From assembly GCF_900107745.1 (NCBI RefSeq), contig NZ_FNRO01000016.1, positions 62,001-126,000 on the forward strand: 64,000 nt of DNA. Direction: 5' to 3'. The position numbers and the translations under genes were made by a program. The DNA comes from Variovorax sp. YR216. GTDB lineage: Bacteria; Pseudomonadota; Gammaproteobacteria; Burkholderiales; Burkholderiaceae_C. This document shows, in pieces, positions 8,810-16,846 of the stretch. How positions within the stretch are numbered: the first letter of the stretch is position 1; the number at the start of each line of letters is the position of its first letter. Under the pieces are notes generated by a model. The model worked only from the letters and a program-made list of their open reading frames with translations, was not told the origin of the DNA and did not search any database.

Positions 8810-9565
8810 ATGATTCAGGTTCTTGTCGTCGTGTTGGTGGCGGGGCTTCTTGCGGGTTGTGGAGGAGGGGGTGGTGGGGGCGCAGGGAACGCCGCACTCT
8901 CAACTGTCGGTCAGTCCTCGGTGGCGACGCCTGCTGCCGATTCCTCGATGGGGAAGGAACTTGCGACCCCGAGCAAGCCTGCCGAAGATACATCTCTGTG
9001 TACGGTCGAGATCTATGGCGACTCGATCATGGCCTTCAATGGGAGCACGGAAACCCCCGCCATGACGCTGCAGCGCATCAGGCCCAACCTGCTCGTGGTC
9101 GCTGATCATTCGGTTCTGGGCATGAGTCTTGGCGACCTGGCGCCCCCGTTTCCCTACTTCACTCGCACCGCGCATATTGTGATCATCGAGAACGGTGTCA
9201 TCGATGCGTGGTCAGGGAAGAGCATCAACACGGTGATCTACGAGTACTACACCATCATTCAGAAAGTGCGAGAGGAGGGCCGCGTTCCGGTGCTGACCGG
9301 GTTTTCCCACCAGGCCTTGGGCGGACCGCTCAACTACGTGTCACTGCAACTCCGGGACTACTACGACTCGGTCATCCAGGCGATCGCCGTGAATACCAGA
9401 GTGCCCTTTGCCGATTGGGGGTCGGTGCCGTTCTACGGCGCCTGGGACTTGGTCGACTTCGTGCATCCCAATAAGAACTACAGCGATCGACTGATCGGGC
9501 GACTCGCGATGACGCTCGACCCGTTGACTACGAACTGCACGGACATTCTTTTTCCATCGAGCTGA
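8810..9565 (+). CDS. SGNH-like hydrolase lipoprotein
   Basis: A 251-aa predicted lipoprotein. The signal peptide (residues 1-16) ends in the lipobox LLAGC, with C17 as lipidation site, followed by a Gly-rich linker. The folded part starts CTVEIYGDSIM, giving the block-I GDS nucleophile (S72), and ends with DFVHPNKNYSDRLI, resembling the block-V Asp-x-x-His pair. An esterase or acyl-hydrolase at the outer membrane is plausible; the intermediate Gly and Asn blocks are less obvious. It stands alone between mobile-element debris. Confidence 0.6.
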   Translation: MIQVLVVVLVAGLLAGCGGGGGGGAGNAALSTVGQSSVATPAADSSMGKELATPSKPAEDTSLCTVEIYGDSIMAFNGSTETPAMTLQRIRPNLLVVADHSVLGMSLGDLAPPFPYFTRTAHIVIIENGVIDAWSGKSINTVIYEYYTIIQKVREEGRVPVLTGFSHQALGGPLNYVSLQLRDYYDSVIQAIAVNTRVPFADWGSVPFYGAWDLVDFVHPNKNYSDRLIGRLAMTLDPLTTNCTDILFPSS

Positions 9566-9584
9566 TCGGGTGCAAGCAACACGA

Positions 9585-9687
9585 TTCCAGATGGTCGTCA
9601 ACATGAGAGCGGCCAACGATCTGGGTGTCGTCGTGCCGCGATGAATCTTGCTGATCGCCGACGAGATTCTTCGCTCTAGAAGCCGCT
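9585..9687 (+). pseudogene. C-terminal scrap of an ABC substrate-binding protein
   Basis: In one frame this reads FQMVVNMRAANDLGVVVPR, an in-frame TGA, then ILLIADEILR. It matches the end of ABC-type putative substrate-binding proteins (VINLKTARALGLTVP...LLARADEVI). Only about 33 codons survive and a stop interrupts them. Confidence 0.5.
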
Positions 9688-9830
9688 GGCCAGCCGTTTC
9701 GTTATCTGGAGTACGGGAACTATCTCAACACCTGGAGGGAGCGCAATGCGCTCAAGATGTGGGCCGGCTGGCCCACATTTCCGATGGTGTTCGTCAAGGG
9801 TACGCTGATCTACGTCGGCGTTGACACCTG
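9664..9830 (+). pseudogene. Glutaredoxin-like fragment
   Basis: About 50 codons including RERNALKMWAGWPTFPMVFV, then KGTLI. The WPTFPxxFVKG block is characteristic of glutaredoxin-fold proteins. The upstream half with the active-site Cys is absent and no start codon or ribosome site is seen. It abuts the preceding binding-protein scrap. Confidence 0.45.
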
Positions 9831-9835
9831 TGGCT

Positions 9836-9955
9836 GGCGTTGGTCACGAACGACCTCCTGCAGGCTCTGCTTATCCAGCGTCAGGTCGGCCACGATGCGC
9901 TTCAGACGCGCGTTCTCGTCCTCGAGCATCTTCAGGCGCTTGAGCTCCGTCACCG
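9836..9955 (-). pseudogene. IS3-family transposase OrfA fragment
   Basis: The minus strand encodes LKRLKMLEDENARLKRIVAD, then LTLDKQSLQEVV. This is the leucine-zipper region at the C-terminus of IS3-family OrfA. The helix-turn-helix half and OrfB are missing. Confidence 0.65.
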
Positions 9956-9959
9956 CGGC

Positions 9960-10225
9960 CCGTCAGGTAGACGATGTCGATGTCGCCGGGGCGCATCGCG
10001 ATCTGCTGCCCCAGCAGCTTCGCACCCTCGTTGATCATTCCGTGGGCGGATTCCTCGACGATGAACTGCTCGAGTTCGGGGTCGCGCTGCGGAATTCAGC
10101 CGCGCTGACGCTGTCGGTCCTGCAGCGTGAAGTACCACTGGAGCAATTCACGCTCGCTGCCGATACCCCAACGCCGATAGGCAAGCTTGCGGAAAGTCTT
10201 GACCGTTTCGTTGGCGGTCGCGTGT
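9960..10225 (-). pseudogene. 3-hydroxyacyl-CoA dehydrogenase C-terminal fragment
   Basis: Minus-strand translation gives RDPELEQFIVEESAHGMINE, then GAKLLGQQIAMRPGDIDIVY. That resembles the C-terminal domain of FadB-type 3-hydroxyacyl-CoA dehydrogenases (NEGARILEEGIALRPSDIDVVYLNGYGFP). An in-frame TGA lies just before it, and the upstream part (RRWGIGSERELLQWYFTLQD) is only weakly related. It points toward the IS3 scrap and away from the thiolase fragment. Confidence 0.55.
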
Positions 10226-10664
10226 TCAGGTCAACGACTTCATGCCTATGTCGCGACGAGACCCCACCCGCTTCGAAGGCGCCGCGCTGGCCTGGCAGCG
10301 CGGTCTGAGCGGCGCGCGCGTGCAACTCGAAGATCTGGACTTCGTGGAGACCCACGACTGCTTCACCATTGCCGAACTGATCGAGTACGAAGCCATGGGC
10401 CTCGCACCGCACGGGCAGGGGGCCCGGGTGATCCTCGACGGCGTGACTTCCAAGGACGGCAGGCTTCCCGTCAACCCCTCCGGTGGGCTGAAGTCGAAGG
10501 GCCATCCAATCGGTGCCACCGGCGTATCACAGCACGTGCTCGCCGCGATGCAGCTCTCCGGTACGGCGCAGGGCATGCAGGTGCCTGGGGCTGCGCTCGG
10601 AGCGGTTTTCAACATGGGGGGCTCCGGCGTCGCGAACTACCTGAGCATTCTCGAAGCGGCCTGA
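10226..10664 (+). pseudogene. Thiolase (acetyl-CoA acetyltransferase) C-terminal fragment
   Basis: Open frame of about 146 codons equal to the last third of a thiolase. It has FVETHDCFTIAELIEYEAMG, NPSGGLKSKGHPIGATGVSQ (catalytic His in GHPIGATG) and FNMGGSGVANYLSIL. A normal enzyme is near 390 aa, so the N-terminal domain with the nucleophilic Cys is gone. ATG 10242 is internal; homology begins about five codons earlier. With the adjacent dehydrogenase scrap it suggests a lost fatty-acid or aromatic beta-oxidation cluster. Confidence 0.75.
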
Positions 10665-10725
10665 CGAGCGAGGTGGGTGTTGGCGTAGGCGCGCTCAGGG
10701 CCGCGAGAGACGGAGAGGGTTTCGC

Positions 10726-11625
10726 TCACAGAGATGCAGCCACGTCCGCGACCAGGTTGCGCAGCCAGACATGCGCGGGGTCGTCGCGATAGCGCACATG
10801 CCAGGCCATCTGCGTCGGAAACGTGCCCAGATCGACCGGCGCCGCCAGCACCTTCAATCTCGGATCGCTGGCCAGGCGCCGGCAGATCAATTTCGGCAGC
10901 GTCGCACAGTAGTCCGTGGCGGCCACGATCTCGGGGATTGACATGAAGTGGGTGACCGTCACCGCGACGTCCCTCTTGAGCCCTCCCCGCTCCAGAGCCT
11001 GGAAAAGCCCTGCGCGGAGGCGCCCTCCGGCCGGCAGCAGGTTCACGTGCTTCATGCGCTCGTATTGCGCCTTGGTGATCTTCTTGCCGACCTTCGGATG
11101 GTCGGCGCGCACGACGCAGGCCAGGCCGTCATCCGCAATGTGCTGCACGACCAGGTTGTCCGGCGCATCGGTGATTCGGCCGAGCACCATCGCCGTGGTT
11201 CCTGAAGTGACCCCCGTCGCGGCGATGTCGACCCCGAAGGGCAATGTGCGCAGGCGGATGCCCGGAGCCAACTCGCGCAGCCGTGCCGTCAGAGCGGGCA
11301 CGAACACGAATTCCACGTAGCTGTTCGGCGCGATCGTGATCAGCTGATCGGCGCGGGAGGGGTCGAAGGCCTGCTGGCCGAGCACGACGGCGTCCAGCAT
11401 AGCCAGTGCCGACGTCAGCGCCGGTGCCAGCGCTTCGGCCTTGGGCGTGGGCCGCATGCCGTAGCGCTCCCGGATGAACAGCGGGTCCTTCAGCATGGTG
11501 CGCAGGCGCGTCAACGCGTTGGACAGCGCCGATTGAGTCATGCCCAGGCGATCCGCGGCGCGGGTCACGCTGCGCTCTTCCAGCAGGGCCACGAAGATGG
11601 GCAACAGGTTGAGGTCGTATCGCAT
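10726..11625 (-). CDS. LysR-family transcriptional regulator
   Basis: A full-length 299-aa LysR protein. The N-terminal winged helix-turn-helix (LNLLPIFVALLEERSVTRAA, then DRLGMTQSALSNALTRLR) is followed by a two-lobed effector domain. It is transcribed away from the aldo-keto reductase gene with a 96-base shared promoter region, the standard layout in which a LysR protein controls the divergent gene. The likely targets are therefore the reductase and the MFS exporter downstream of it. The effector is unknown. Confidence 0.9.
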   Translation of the reverse strand: MRYDLNLLPIFVALLEERSVTRAADRLGMTQSALSNALTRLRTMLKDPLFIRERYGMRPTPKAEALAPALTSALAMLDAVVLGQQAFDPSRADQLITIAPNSYVEFVFVPALTARLRELAPGIRLRTLPFGVDIAATGVTSGTTAMVLGRITDAPDNLVVQHIADDGLACVVRADHPKVGKKITKAQYERMKHVNLLPAGGRLRAGLFQALERGGLKRDVAVTVTHFMSIPEIVAATDYCATLPKLICRRLASDPRLKVLAAPVDLGTFPTQMAWHVRYRDDPAHVWLRNLVADVAASL

Positions 11626-11721
11626 CCAGCAATATTGTTAGCGATAAATCTGGAATGGAGGAAATACATTGGATCAATTTCTTGTGGATGCCGATCATTC
11701 AGTCATTCACAGGAGATCACC

Positions 11722-12735
11722 ATGCAATTGAAGACCCTTCTTCCCGGCCAGCTGGGATTCGGTGCGGCCCCTCTCGGCAACATGTTTCGCGCGATTCCCG
11801 AGGAGGAAGCGCGGGCCACCGTGGATGCCGCGTGGAACGACGGCATCCGCTTCTTCGACACCGCGCCGTTCTACGGCGCGGGCCTGGCGGAAGCCAGACT
11901 GGGTGAGGCGCTGGCGGTCCGCAATCGTGACGAGTTCGTCATCAGCACCAAAGTCGGTCGCCTGATCCTCGACGAGGTGGAAGACGTCAACGCGCGCGAC
12001 CTCGGCGAGAAGGGCGATGTGTTCAAGCATGGCCGCGCCAACCGGATCGTGAACGACTACTCGGAAGACGCGACCCTGCGCTCGATCGAAGACAGCCTGA
12101 AACGCCTGAAGACGGACCGCATCGACATTGCCTGGGTGCACGATGTCGCCCAGGATTTCTACGGAGACGAGTGGCTCGGCGTCTTCGAGACCGCGCGCAA
12201 AGGCGCTTTCAAGGCGCTGGACCGGTTGCGCGACGAAGGCGTGATCCGTGCCTGGGGCCTGGGCGTCAACCGGGTGGAGCCGATCGAGCTGCTGCTGGGT
12301 CTTGAGGGGCCTCGTCCGGACGGTGTCCTGCTCGCCGGCCGCTACACGCTGCTGGACCACTCGCGGGCGCTGCAGCGCGTGATGCCGCAAGTGGCGGCTC
12401 GGGGCCTCGGCATCGTCGTCGGCGGTCCCTACAGCTCAGGCGCGCTGGTCGGCGGACCGAACTTCGAATACGCGCCTGCCACGCCAGAGATCCTGGCCAG
12501 GGTGCAGGCCATCAAGGCCATTGCGGATCGCCACAACGTGACGATGAAGGCGGCAGGTCTGCAGTTCGCCCTGGCGCACCCCGCGGTCGCCGCAGTCATT
12601 CCCGGAGCCAGCCGGCCGGGCCGCATTGCGGAGGACCGCGCCGCGCTCGAAGCGGTGGTGCCACAGGACTTCTGGCGTGAGCTGCGACAGGCAGGTCTGG
12701 TGCAAGCGGAAGCGCCGCTGCCCCACGGCATCTGA
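11722..12735 (+). CDS. Aldo/keto reductase
   Basis: A 337-aa NADPH-type aldo-keto reductase, close to the D-threo-aldose / pyridoxal dehydrogenase group. The tetrad is visible: D46 and Y51 in FFDTAPFYGAG, K77 in ISTKVGR, H140 in DIAWVHDV. The start is ATG 11722 with an AGGAG site at 11711-11715; the frame stays open upstream but that part overlaps the LysR promoter. It is divergent from lysR and 33 bases ahead of an MFS gene, suggesting a detoxification or sugar/aldehyde module under LysR control. Confidence 0.88.
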   Translation: MQLKTLLPGQLGFGAAPLGNMFRAIPEEEARATVDAAWNDGIRFFDTAPFYGAGLAEARLGEALAVRNRDEFVISTKVGRLILDEVEDVNARDLGEKGDVFKHGRANRIVNDYSEDATLRSIEDSLKRLKTDRIDIAWVHDVAQDFYGDEWLGVFETARKGAFKALDRLRDEGVIRAWGLGVNRVEPIELLLGLEGPRPDGVLLAGRYTLLDHSRALQRVMPQVAARGLGIVVGGPYSSGALVGGPNFEYAPATPEILARVQAIKAIADRHNVTMKAAGLQFALAHPAVAAVIPGASRPGRIAEDRAALEAVVPQDFWRELRQAGLVQAEAPLPHGI

Positions 12736-12768
12736 CCCCCGCGCACGCCACTTCTCAGGACACAACAC

Positions 12769-14025
12769 ATGCTAAGCGAAGCCTATGAACCGCAGTGCGC
12801 CTCGATCGAGGCGCATTGCTCCGACACTCGGCAATTGAACCGTCGCGCGCTGACCCTGCTCGCACTTGCACTCGGCACCTTCTGTATCGGCACGTCCGAG
12901 TTTGCAAGCATGGGCATCCTTCAGCTGTTCGCCGCCAGCCTGGATCTGGATATTTCCACTGCCACGCATGCCATCGAGGCCTATGCCTTCGGCGTCGTGC
13001 TCGGGGGTCCTGCCGTGACCATCCTGGCCGCGAAGCTCAACCGCAAGCACTTGCTGCTGGTCCTGATGGCGATCTTCGTACTCGGCAATGTCATGTCGGC
13101 CGTCGCAACCGGGCTGGGCATGTTCACACTCGCGCGCTTCGTGAGCGGCATTCCGCAAGGCGCGTACTTCGGTGCGGGCGCGGTGGTCGCTTCCTACATC
13201 GTCGGGCCGGGCCAGGGCGGTCGCGCCTTCGCCCTGGTGATGACGGGCTTGACGGTGGCCACCATCGTCGGCTCGCCCCTCGCCACGCTCCTCGGCCAGA
13301 ACCTCGGCTGGCGAAATGCCTACCTGGCCGTTTCGGCCCTTGGCGCGGTGGCGTTCCTGGCACTCTGGATGTGGGTGCCGCGATCCAGCGCCCTGAACGG
13401 TGGACCCGTGCTGCAGGAACTCCGGTCGTTGAACCGGCCGGCCGTCTGGGCAATGGTGGCTGTCGCGGCGCTGGGCGTGTCCAGCATCTTCGCCGTCTAC
13501 ACATTCATCGGACACTTCGTCACCGACGAGGCGTCGCTGCCGCAAGCATGGATTCCGATCGCGCTGGGTCTTTTCGGTGTCGGCATGACCGCGGGCAATG
13601 TCGTTGGAGGATGGATGGCGGACCGCCATCCATCCCGGGGCTTGATCGCCGGGTTCGGCAGCGCGCTGGTTGCGTTGGCGCTGTTGGCGCTCGGCGGTGG
13701 GAACGCGTGGATCCTGATGGCGGGCCTGGCCTTGGTCGGTGGCACGATGATGGTTGCCATCCCCACGATCCAGGTGCGCCTCACCCGGGCGGCGCCGGAC
13801 GCACCGACGCTGATGGGCGCGATGAATCTGGCTGCCCTCAATGTGGCGAACGCCATCGGCGCCTGGGCTGGCGGGCAGACGATCGCGCATGGGCATGGCC
13901 TGCTGTCGGCAGTTTGGGCGGGGTTCGCGCTGACGCTTGCCGGGCTTGCGCTGTTCCTCCTCGTGTCACGGAAACACACCGAAAGTCGCTGGGCGAGCAC
14001 TTCTGGCGAGCGGCTTCCATCCTAG
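12769..14025 (+). CDS. MFS transporter, DHA1-type (arabinose-efflux-like)
   Basis: A 418-aa inner-membrane protein with about 12 hydrophobic segments. It has family features such as ALGTFCIGTSEFASMGIL in TM1 and ARFVSGIPQGAYFGAGAVVA in the TM4-5 region, typical of AraJ/PbuE-like DHA1 exporters. The N-terminus carries an unusually long polar extension of about 25 residues. It probably shares a transcript with the reductase, and a hairpin terminator lies 100 bases downstream. Substrate unknown; efflux is inferred from the family. Confidence 0.87.
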   Translation: MLSEAYEPQCASIEAHCSDTRQLNRRALTLLALALGTFCIGTSEFASMGILQLFAASLDLDISTATHAIEAYAFGVVLGGPAVTILAAKLNRKHLLLVLMAIFVLGNVMSAVATGLGMFTLARFVSGIPQGAYFGAGAVVASYIVGPGQGGRAFALVMTGLTVATIVGSPLATLLGQNLGWRNAYLAVSALGAVAFLALWMWVPRSSALNGGPVLQELRSLNRPAVWAMVAVAALGVSSIFAVYTFIGHFVTDEASLPQAWIPIALGLFGVGMTAGNVVGGWMADRHPSRGLIAGFGSALVALALLALGGGNAWILMAGLALVGGTMMVAIPTIQVRLTRAAPDAPTLMGAMNLAALNVANAIGAWAGGQTIAHGHGLLSAVWAGFALTLAGLALFLLVSRKHTESRWASTSGERLPS

Positions 14026-14124
14026 GAGCGCCTGTCAATCAAGCTCGAACTTGTATAGCGTTATGGCAGGCTGCCGTCTAGCACTGGAAGCAGACCGTCA
14101 GACCGTCACCCCGGCGGAACCAGG

Positions 14125-14157
14125 GGGCTGCAATAGACCGCAATGCAGCCCTTTTTT
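14125..14157 (+). terminator. Rho-independent terminator after the MFS gene
   Basis: The perfect 8-bp stem GGGCTGCA / TGCAGCCC (14125-14132 and 14144-14151) with an 11-base loop is followed at once by six T residues. It should end the reductase-MFS transcript. Confidence 0.75.
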
Positions 14158-14481
14158 GGGCGATGCGCTACCACCGAAACGTCGCACCGATCATCGGACC
14201 GCTGAACCTGATGCCCAGGAGTTGGCGGGCCTGCTGTGGCGGCGATGAAACGCGGAGTCCGATCCGCCACTCCCGATGCTTGCAGGTCCCCTGGTGAATC
14301 CCTGCCATTGGATCGCCGCAGCAGACCAGCAATGCAAGCCAGTCCGGCACGCGGGCCTTGCTGCTGAATTCCCCATACTGGACGGCCTTGTAAGCCTTCA
14401 GTGCCGATGGCGTACTTCCCACGACGAGAGAAGAGTAGGGCGAGGTGACGAACCAACTGAGAAGTGGCCAACGAACGGGAG
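14158..14481 (+). other. Stretch without a supported gene
   Basis: About 320 bases between the terminator and vapC. The minus strand has an 84-codon open frame (14168-14422) ending RFSGPMIGATFRW, reminiscent of an outer-membrane strand end. It has no recognisable start or upstream domain, and I cannot support it as a gene. Confidence 0.4.
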
Positions 14482-14919
14482 TCAGGAGGCCTGCAGCAAG
14501 GTGAGCTGGCTGCGGGCCAGCAACCTCCTGAAATCCCGATCAAAGGTCACAAGGTGCTCGCCCTGCTGAATCACTGCGGCCGCGAGCCACGCGTTCGGCA
14601 GGTCGTTGGCGGTCAGGCCCTTCTCAATGCAGAGTTTCTTGAAAATCGGCCACTCGTCTCCCAGCGCCGGTGCGCTGATGCCCGGCGCGTCCAGCAGCGC
14701 ATCGACGAATCGCATGGCTTCGGGCATCGGCGTCGGATTTACGAAGATCTTCGGATGTGTGACAAGTCGCAGGAAGCTCGCAGTGACCATAGGCTGCAAT
14801 GTCAGCGGCGCGACCACAGGGGCCTTCTCTACAGCCTTCTCGAGCCATTCGCGTGCCACCGCGTAGTGAGGGTGGTCGCTGCGGGAGGCGGCGACCAGCA
14901 CGTTCACATCGGGCGTCAT
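14482..14919 (-). CDS. vapC: VapC-type PIN-domain ribonuclease toxin
   Basis: A 145-aa PIN-domain toxin expected to cleave RNA, usually tRNA. Acidic residues sit where the family places its metal ligands: D4 in MTPDVNVLVAAS, an Asp in GLTANDLPNAWLAA, and the Asp pair in LVTFDRDFRRLL. The start at 14919 overlaps the antitoxin stop by four bases. A longer in-frame extension upstream reads through vapB and is rejected. Confidence 0.85.
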   Translation of the reverse strand: MTPDVNVLVAASRSDHPHYAVAREWLEKAVEKAPVVAPLTLQPMVTASFLRLVTHPKIFVNPTPMPEAMRFVDALLDAPGISAPALGDEWPIFKKLCIEKGLTANDLPNAWLAAAVIQQGEHLVTFDRDFRRLLARSQLTLLQAS

Positions 14920-15149
14920 TCGTCTGCGGCGTCCAGCATGGCCTTGTTGCTCAGCCCCGTCAGAGCTGCGATCAGTCCTCCCTTGCCCCGATAAACGGGA
15001 AGAGCGCGAGGCGCGCGAGCGCGCGGGGCGTCCTTCAGCCGCAATTGCAGGCCTTCCTCGATCAGTCGCGTCAAGCTCGTGCGCTGCTGGGCGGCCACGG
15101 TCTTGGCCCGAGTCAGCAGCGCGTCGTTCAGGTTGAGCGTGGTTTTCAT
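14916..15149 (-). CDS. vapB: VapB-type ribbon-helix-helix antitoxin
   Basis: A 77-aa antitoxin with an N-terminal ribbon-helix-helix (MKTTLNLNDALLTRAKTVAA, then QQRTSLTRLIEEGLQLRL) and a basic, disordered tail that would wrap VapC. It is upstream of and overlaps vapC (ATGA), the normal gene order. A palindrome lies 11 bases upstream of the start. Confidence 0.85.
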   Translation of the reverse strand: MKTTLNLNDALLTRAKTVAAQQRTSLTRLIEEGLQLRLKDAPRARAPRALPVYRGKGGLIAALTGLSNKAMLDAADE

Positions 15150-15159
15150 GAATCAATGA

Positions 15160-15173
15160 TACAGATTTCTGTA
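15160..15173 (-). promoter_or_regulatory. Probable VapBC operator
   Basis: Perfect dyad TACAGA-TT-TCTGTA, 11 bases upstream of the vapB start, where a VapB dimer would repress its own promoter. Confidence 0.55.
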
Positions 15174-15306
15174 CGAAAGTTCCTTGACGAGTCGAACGTC
15201 AATTGCGGACGTTTGATTCTGGACGAACCTGGCCGCGTCATCGCATGAGCAGCGCGAGAACCGGCAATTTGCCGTACAGTACCTCTCAACCTTGGAGAGT
15301 ACCGCC

Positions 15307-15585
15307 ATGACATCCGCCTCTACTGCCCGCCTGGAAGCCCGCATCAGCACCGACCTGCATGCGATGCTCAAGCGCGCGTCCGAGTTGCAGGGGCGCACCA
15401 TGACTGACTTCGTAGTTGCGGCGGTGCAGGATGCCGCGCAGGAAGCCATCACCAAAGCCGAAGTGATCCGTCTCTCGCTGGCCGACCAGGAATGCTTCGC
15501 CCAAGCGATGCTTTCTCCCCCTAAGGCCACCCCCGCCCTGAAACGCGCATTCTCGCGTCGTCGCAAACTGCTGCGCGTTGAATGA
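15307..15585 (+). CDS. DUF1778 antitoxin, TacA-like
   Basis: A 92-aa ribbon-helix-helix antitoxin of the DUF1778 family: RLEARISTDLHAMLKRASEL, then QGRTMTDFVVAAVQDAAQEA, with a C-terminal neutralisation tail. ATG 15307 follows a GGAGAG site; an upstream TTG at 15292 would remove that site. It overlaps the acetyltransferase toxin by four bases. Confidence 0.87.
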   Translation: MTSASTARLEARISTDLHAMLKRASELQGRTMTDFVVAAVQDAAQEAITKAEVIRLSLADQECFAQAMLSPPKATPALKRAFSRRRKLLRVE

Positions 15586-16091
15586 GCAAGGCTGCGCCGT
15601 TTCGTGTTGCATTGCTGGACGCCTCGCATGACCGCGCCAGCTTCGACAGCGATTCGGCAGCGCTGAACCGCTACCTACAGCAGCAGGCCACCCAGGACGT
15701 TCGTCGCCGCATCACCGCCTGTTTCGTGGCGGTGCCTGGTGACAACCTTCAGTGCATCGCGGGCTACTACACGTTGGCATCCTCCAGCGTGCTTCTGCAT
15801 GACCTACCAGTGGCCCCTGGAAAGAAGCTGCTGCGGTATCCCTCCGTGCCTGTGGTTCGCATGGGCAGGCTGGCGGTTGCGAAGGCCTTCAACGGCGTGG
15901 GCCTGGGTGCCGCCCTGCTGGCCGACGCATTGGGCAGGGCGGTACGTGCGGAGATCGCCGCCTATGCCCTCGTCGTGGATGCAAAGGATGACTTCGCAGC
16001 ATCCTTCTATCGGCACCATGGATTCATCGCAATGCCGAGCACACCGTTGACGCTGTTCCTTCCGCTGGCGAACGTCAAGGAACTGGCATAA
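15582..16091 (+). CDS. GNAT-family toxin, TacT-like
   Basis: A 169-aa acetyltransferase. Relatives (TacT, AtaT, ItaT) acetylate the amino acid on charged tRNAs and stop translation. The acetyl-CoA loop region is VVRMGRLAVAKAFNGVGLGA and the conserved Tyr sits in SFYRHHGF (Y143). Paired with an upstream DUF1778 antitoxin by an ATGA overlap, the standard arrangement. Length and motifs look intact. Confidence 0.88.
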   Translation: MSKAAPFRVALLDASHDRASFDSDSAALNRYLQQQATQDVRRRITACFVAVPGDNLQCIAGYYTLASSSVLLHDLPVAPGKKLLRYPSVPVVRMGRLAVAKAFNGVGLGAALLADALGRAVRAEIAAYALVVDAKDDFAASFYRHHGFIAMPSTPLTLFLPLANVKELA

Positions 16092-16607
16092 GCGCCAATC
16101 AAGCTTAAGGTTTGCGACCGCCATCGGGCGCGACAATGGAAAGTGATCGCAAGGCTTCGAGCGGTGCGTCGTTGCATTGGCTGGCTATCAATTTTTGAGA
16201 ATCTGAACCCCGAGGTCCGCCATGCCATCCAGCTACGTTCTGCGCCTTGGGCGTGCGCTGCAAGCCTGGCAAGGACGCGATCGTGGCCGGGGTGCGTGAG
16301 TTCCAAGGGCGCCTGCCTATCGACCACATTTGACCGCGAGCACGCCAATGAGCGGTCACGCGTTGCAAACCGAGGCCCTTCCTTATGTGTGGTCCGCGGA
16401 CGCCGCCACCAGGTCGCGCTCCAGTCGCGCGTTGATCTCTTTTTCCGCGCCGGCGAACGCATCTGCGGGTTTACCCCACAAAGCCGGTCCGGCAACCCGG
16501 ACGAACTCATCGTCCTGCATCCGGATCATCGGCGGGGCACCGCGTCGCTCTCCCTAGTTCTCTCGTGAAATCAACGACTTAGCGCGCTACCGGTGCTGCC
16601 TGTCGCG
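16092..16607 (+). other. Long intergenic region upstream of the dct operon
   Basis: No gene is well supported in these 516 bases. The minus strand holds a 48-codon frame (16383-16529, starting MIRMQDDEFVRVAGPALWGK) with balanced composition that could be a small protein or the tail of a lost gene. The strip also carries the dyad described separately, so at least part is the promoter region of the dicarboxylate operon. Confidence 0.4.
16464..16480 (+). promoter_or_regulatory. Dyad, candidate DctD binding site
   Basis: TGCGGG-TTTAC-CCCACA, an imperfect 6-bp dyad with one mismatch, lies about 140 bases upstream of the sigma-54 promoter, a usual distance for an enhancer-binding protein. Assignment to DctD is inference. 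Confidence 0.4.
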
Positions 16608-16623
16608 TGGCACATCGATTGCT
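16608..16623 (+). promoter_or_regulatory. Sigma-54 (-24/-12) promoter of the dicarboxylate operon
   Basis: TGGCAC-ATCGA-TTGCT matches the RpoN consensus TGGCAC-N5-TTGCW at every fixed base. It lies 60 bases before the first start codon of a co-oriented run that ends with the sigma-54 activator DctD. Transcription would begin near 16634. Confidence 0.8.
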
Positions 16624-16683
16624 CTTAAGCCAGGCCCGACCGCGTCACTCGACTCGAAGCGGGCCATGACAAGGAGACAGACG

Positions 16684-16836
16684 ATGAACTCAGTGGGTGA
16701 CCTTGCCCCCCGGGAAACTGGCGAGCGGATCGAAGCGCCTGACGCGCTTCAGCTGCACCGCAGCGTGCTCCGTTCGCTGCACGTGGCCGAAGCAATTCAA
16801 GGCTATTGCGGCGATCCGCTCCCGACGAAGACGTAG
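16684..16836 (+). CDS. Small ORF leading the dct operon (50 aa)
   Basis: ATG 16684 follows an AAGGAG site at about 16671-16676 with good spacing. It opens a 50-codon frame (MNSVGDLAPRETGERIEAPD at the start, GYCGDPLPTKT at the end) that stops 10 bases before the hydrolase start. It has no signal or membrane segment and I do not recognise it. It could be a small cytoplasmic protein or a leader peptide that couples translation of the operon. Confidence 0.5.
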   Translation: MNSVGDLAPRETGERIEAPDALQLHRSVLRSLHVAEAIQGYCGDPLPTKT

Positions 16837-16846
16837 GGCGCACACG

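Noticed and set aside
14168..14422. 84-codon minus-strand frame ending in a strand-like RFSGPMIGATFRW
   Set aside because: No signal peptide, no upstream domain and no known family; insufficient to call a gene.
15268..15306. Inverted repeat CTCTC...GAGAG before the TacA-like gene as an operator
   Set aside because: Arms are only 5 bp once aligned without gaps; weaker than the other operators reported.
16383..16529. 48-codon minus-strand frame (MIRMQDDEFVRVAGPALWGK...)
   Set aside because: Plausible composition but no ribosome site or recognisable family; kept only as a note in the intergenic entry.
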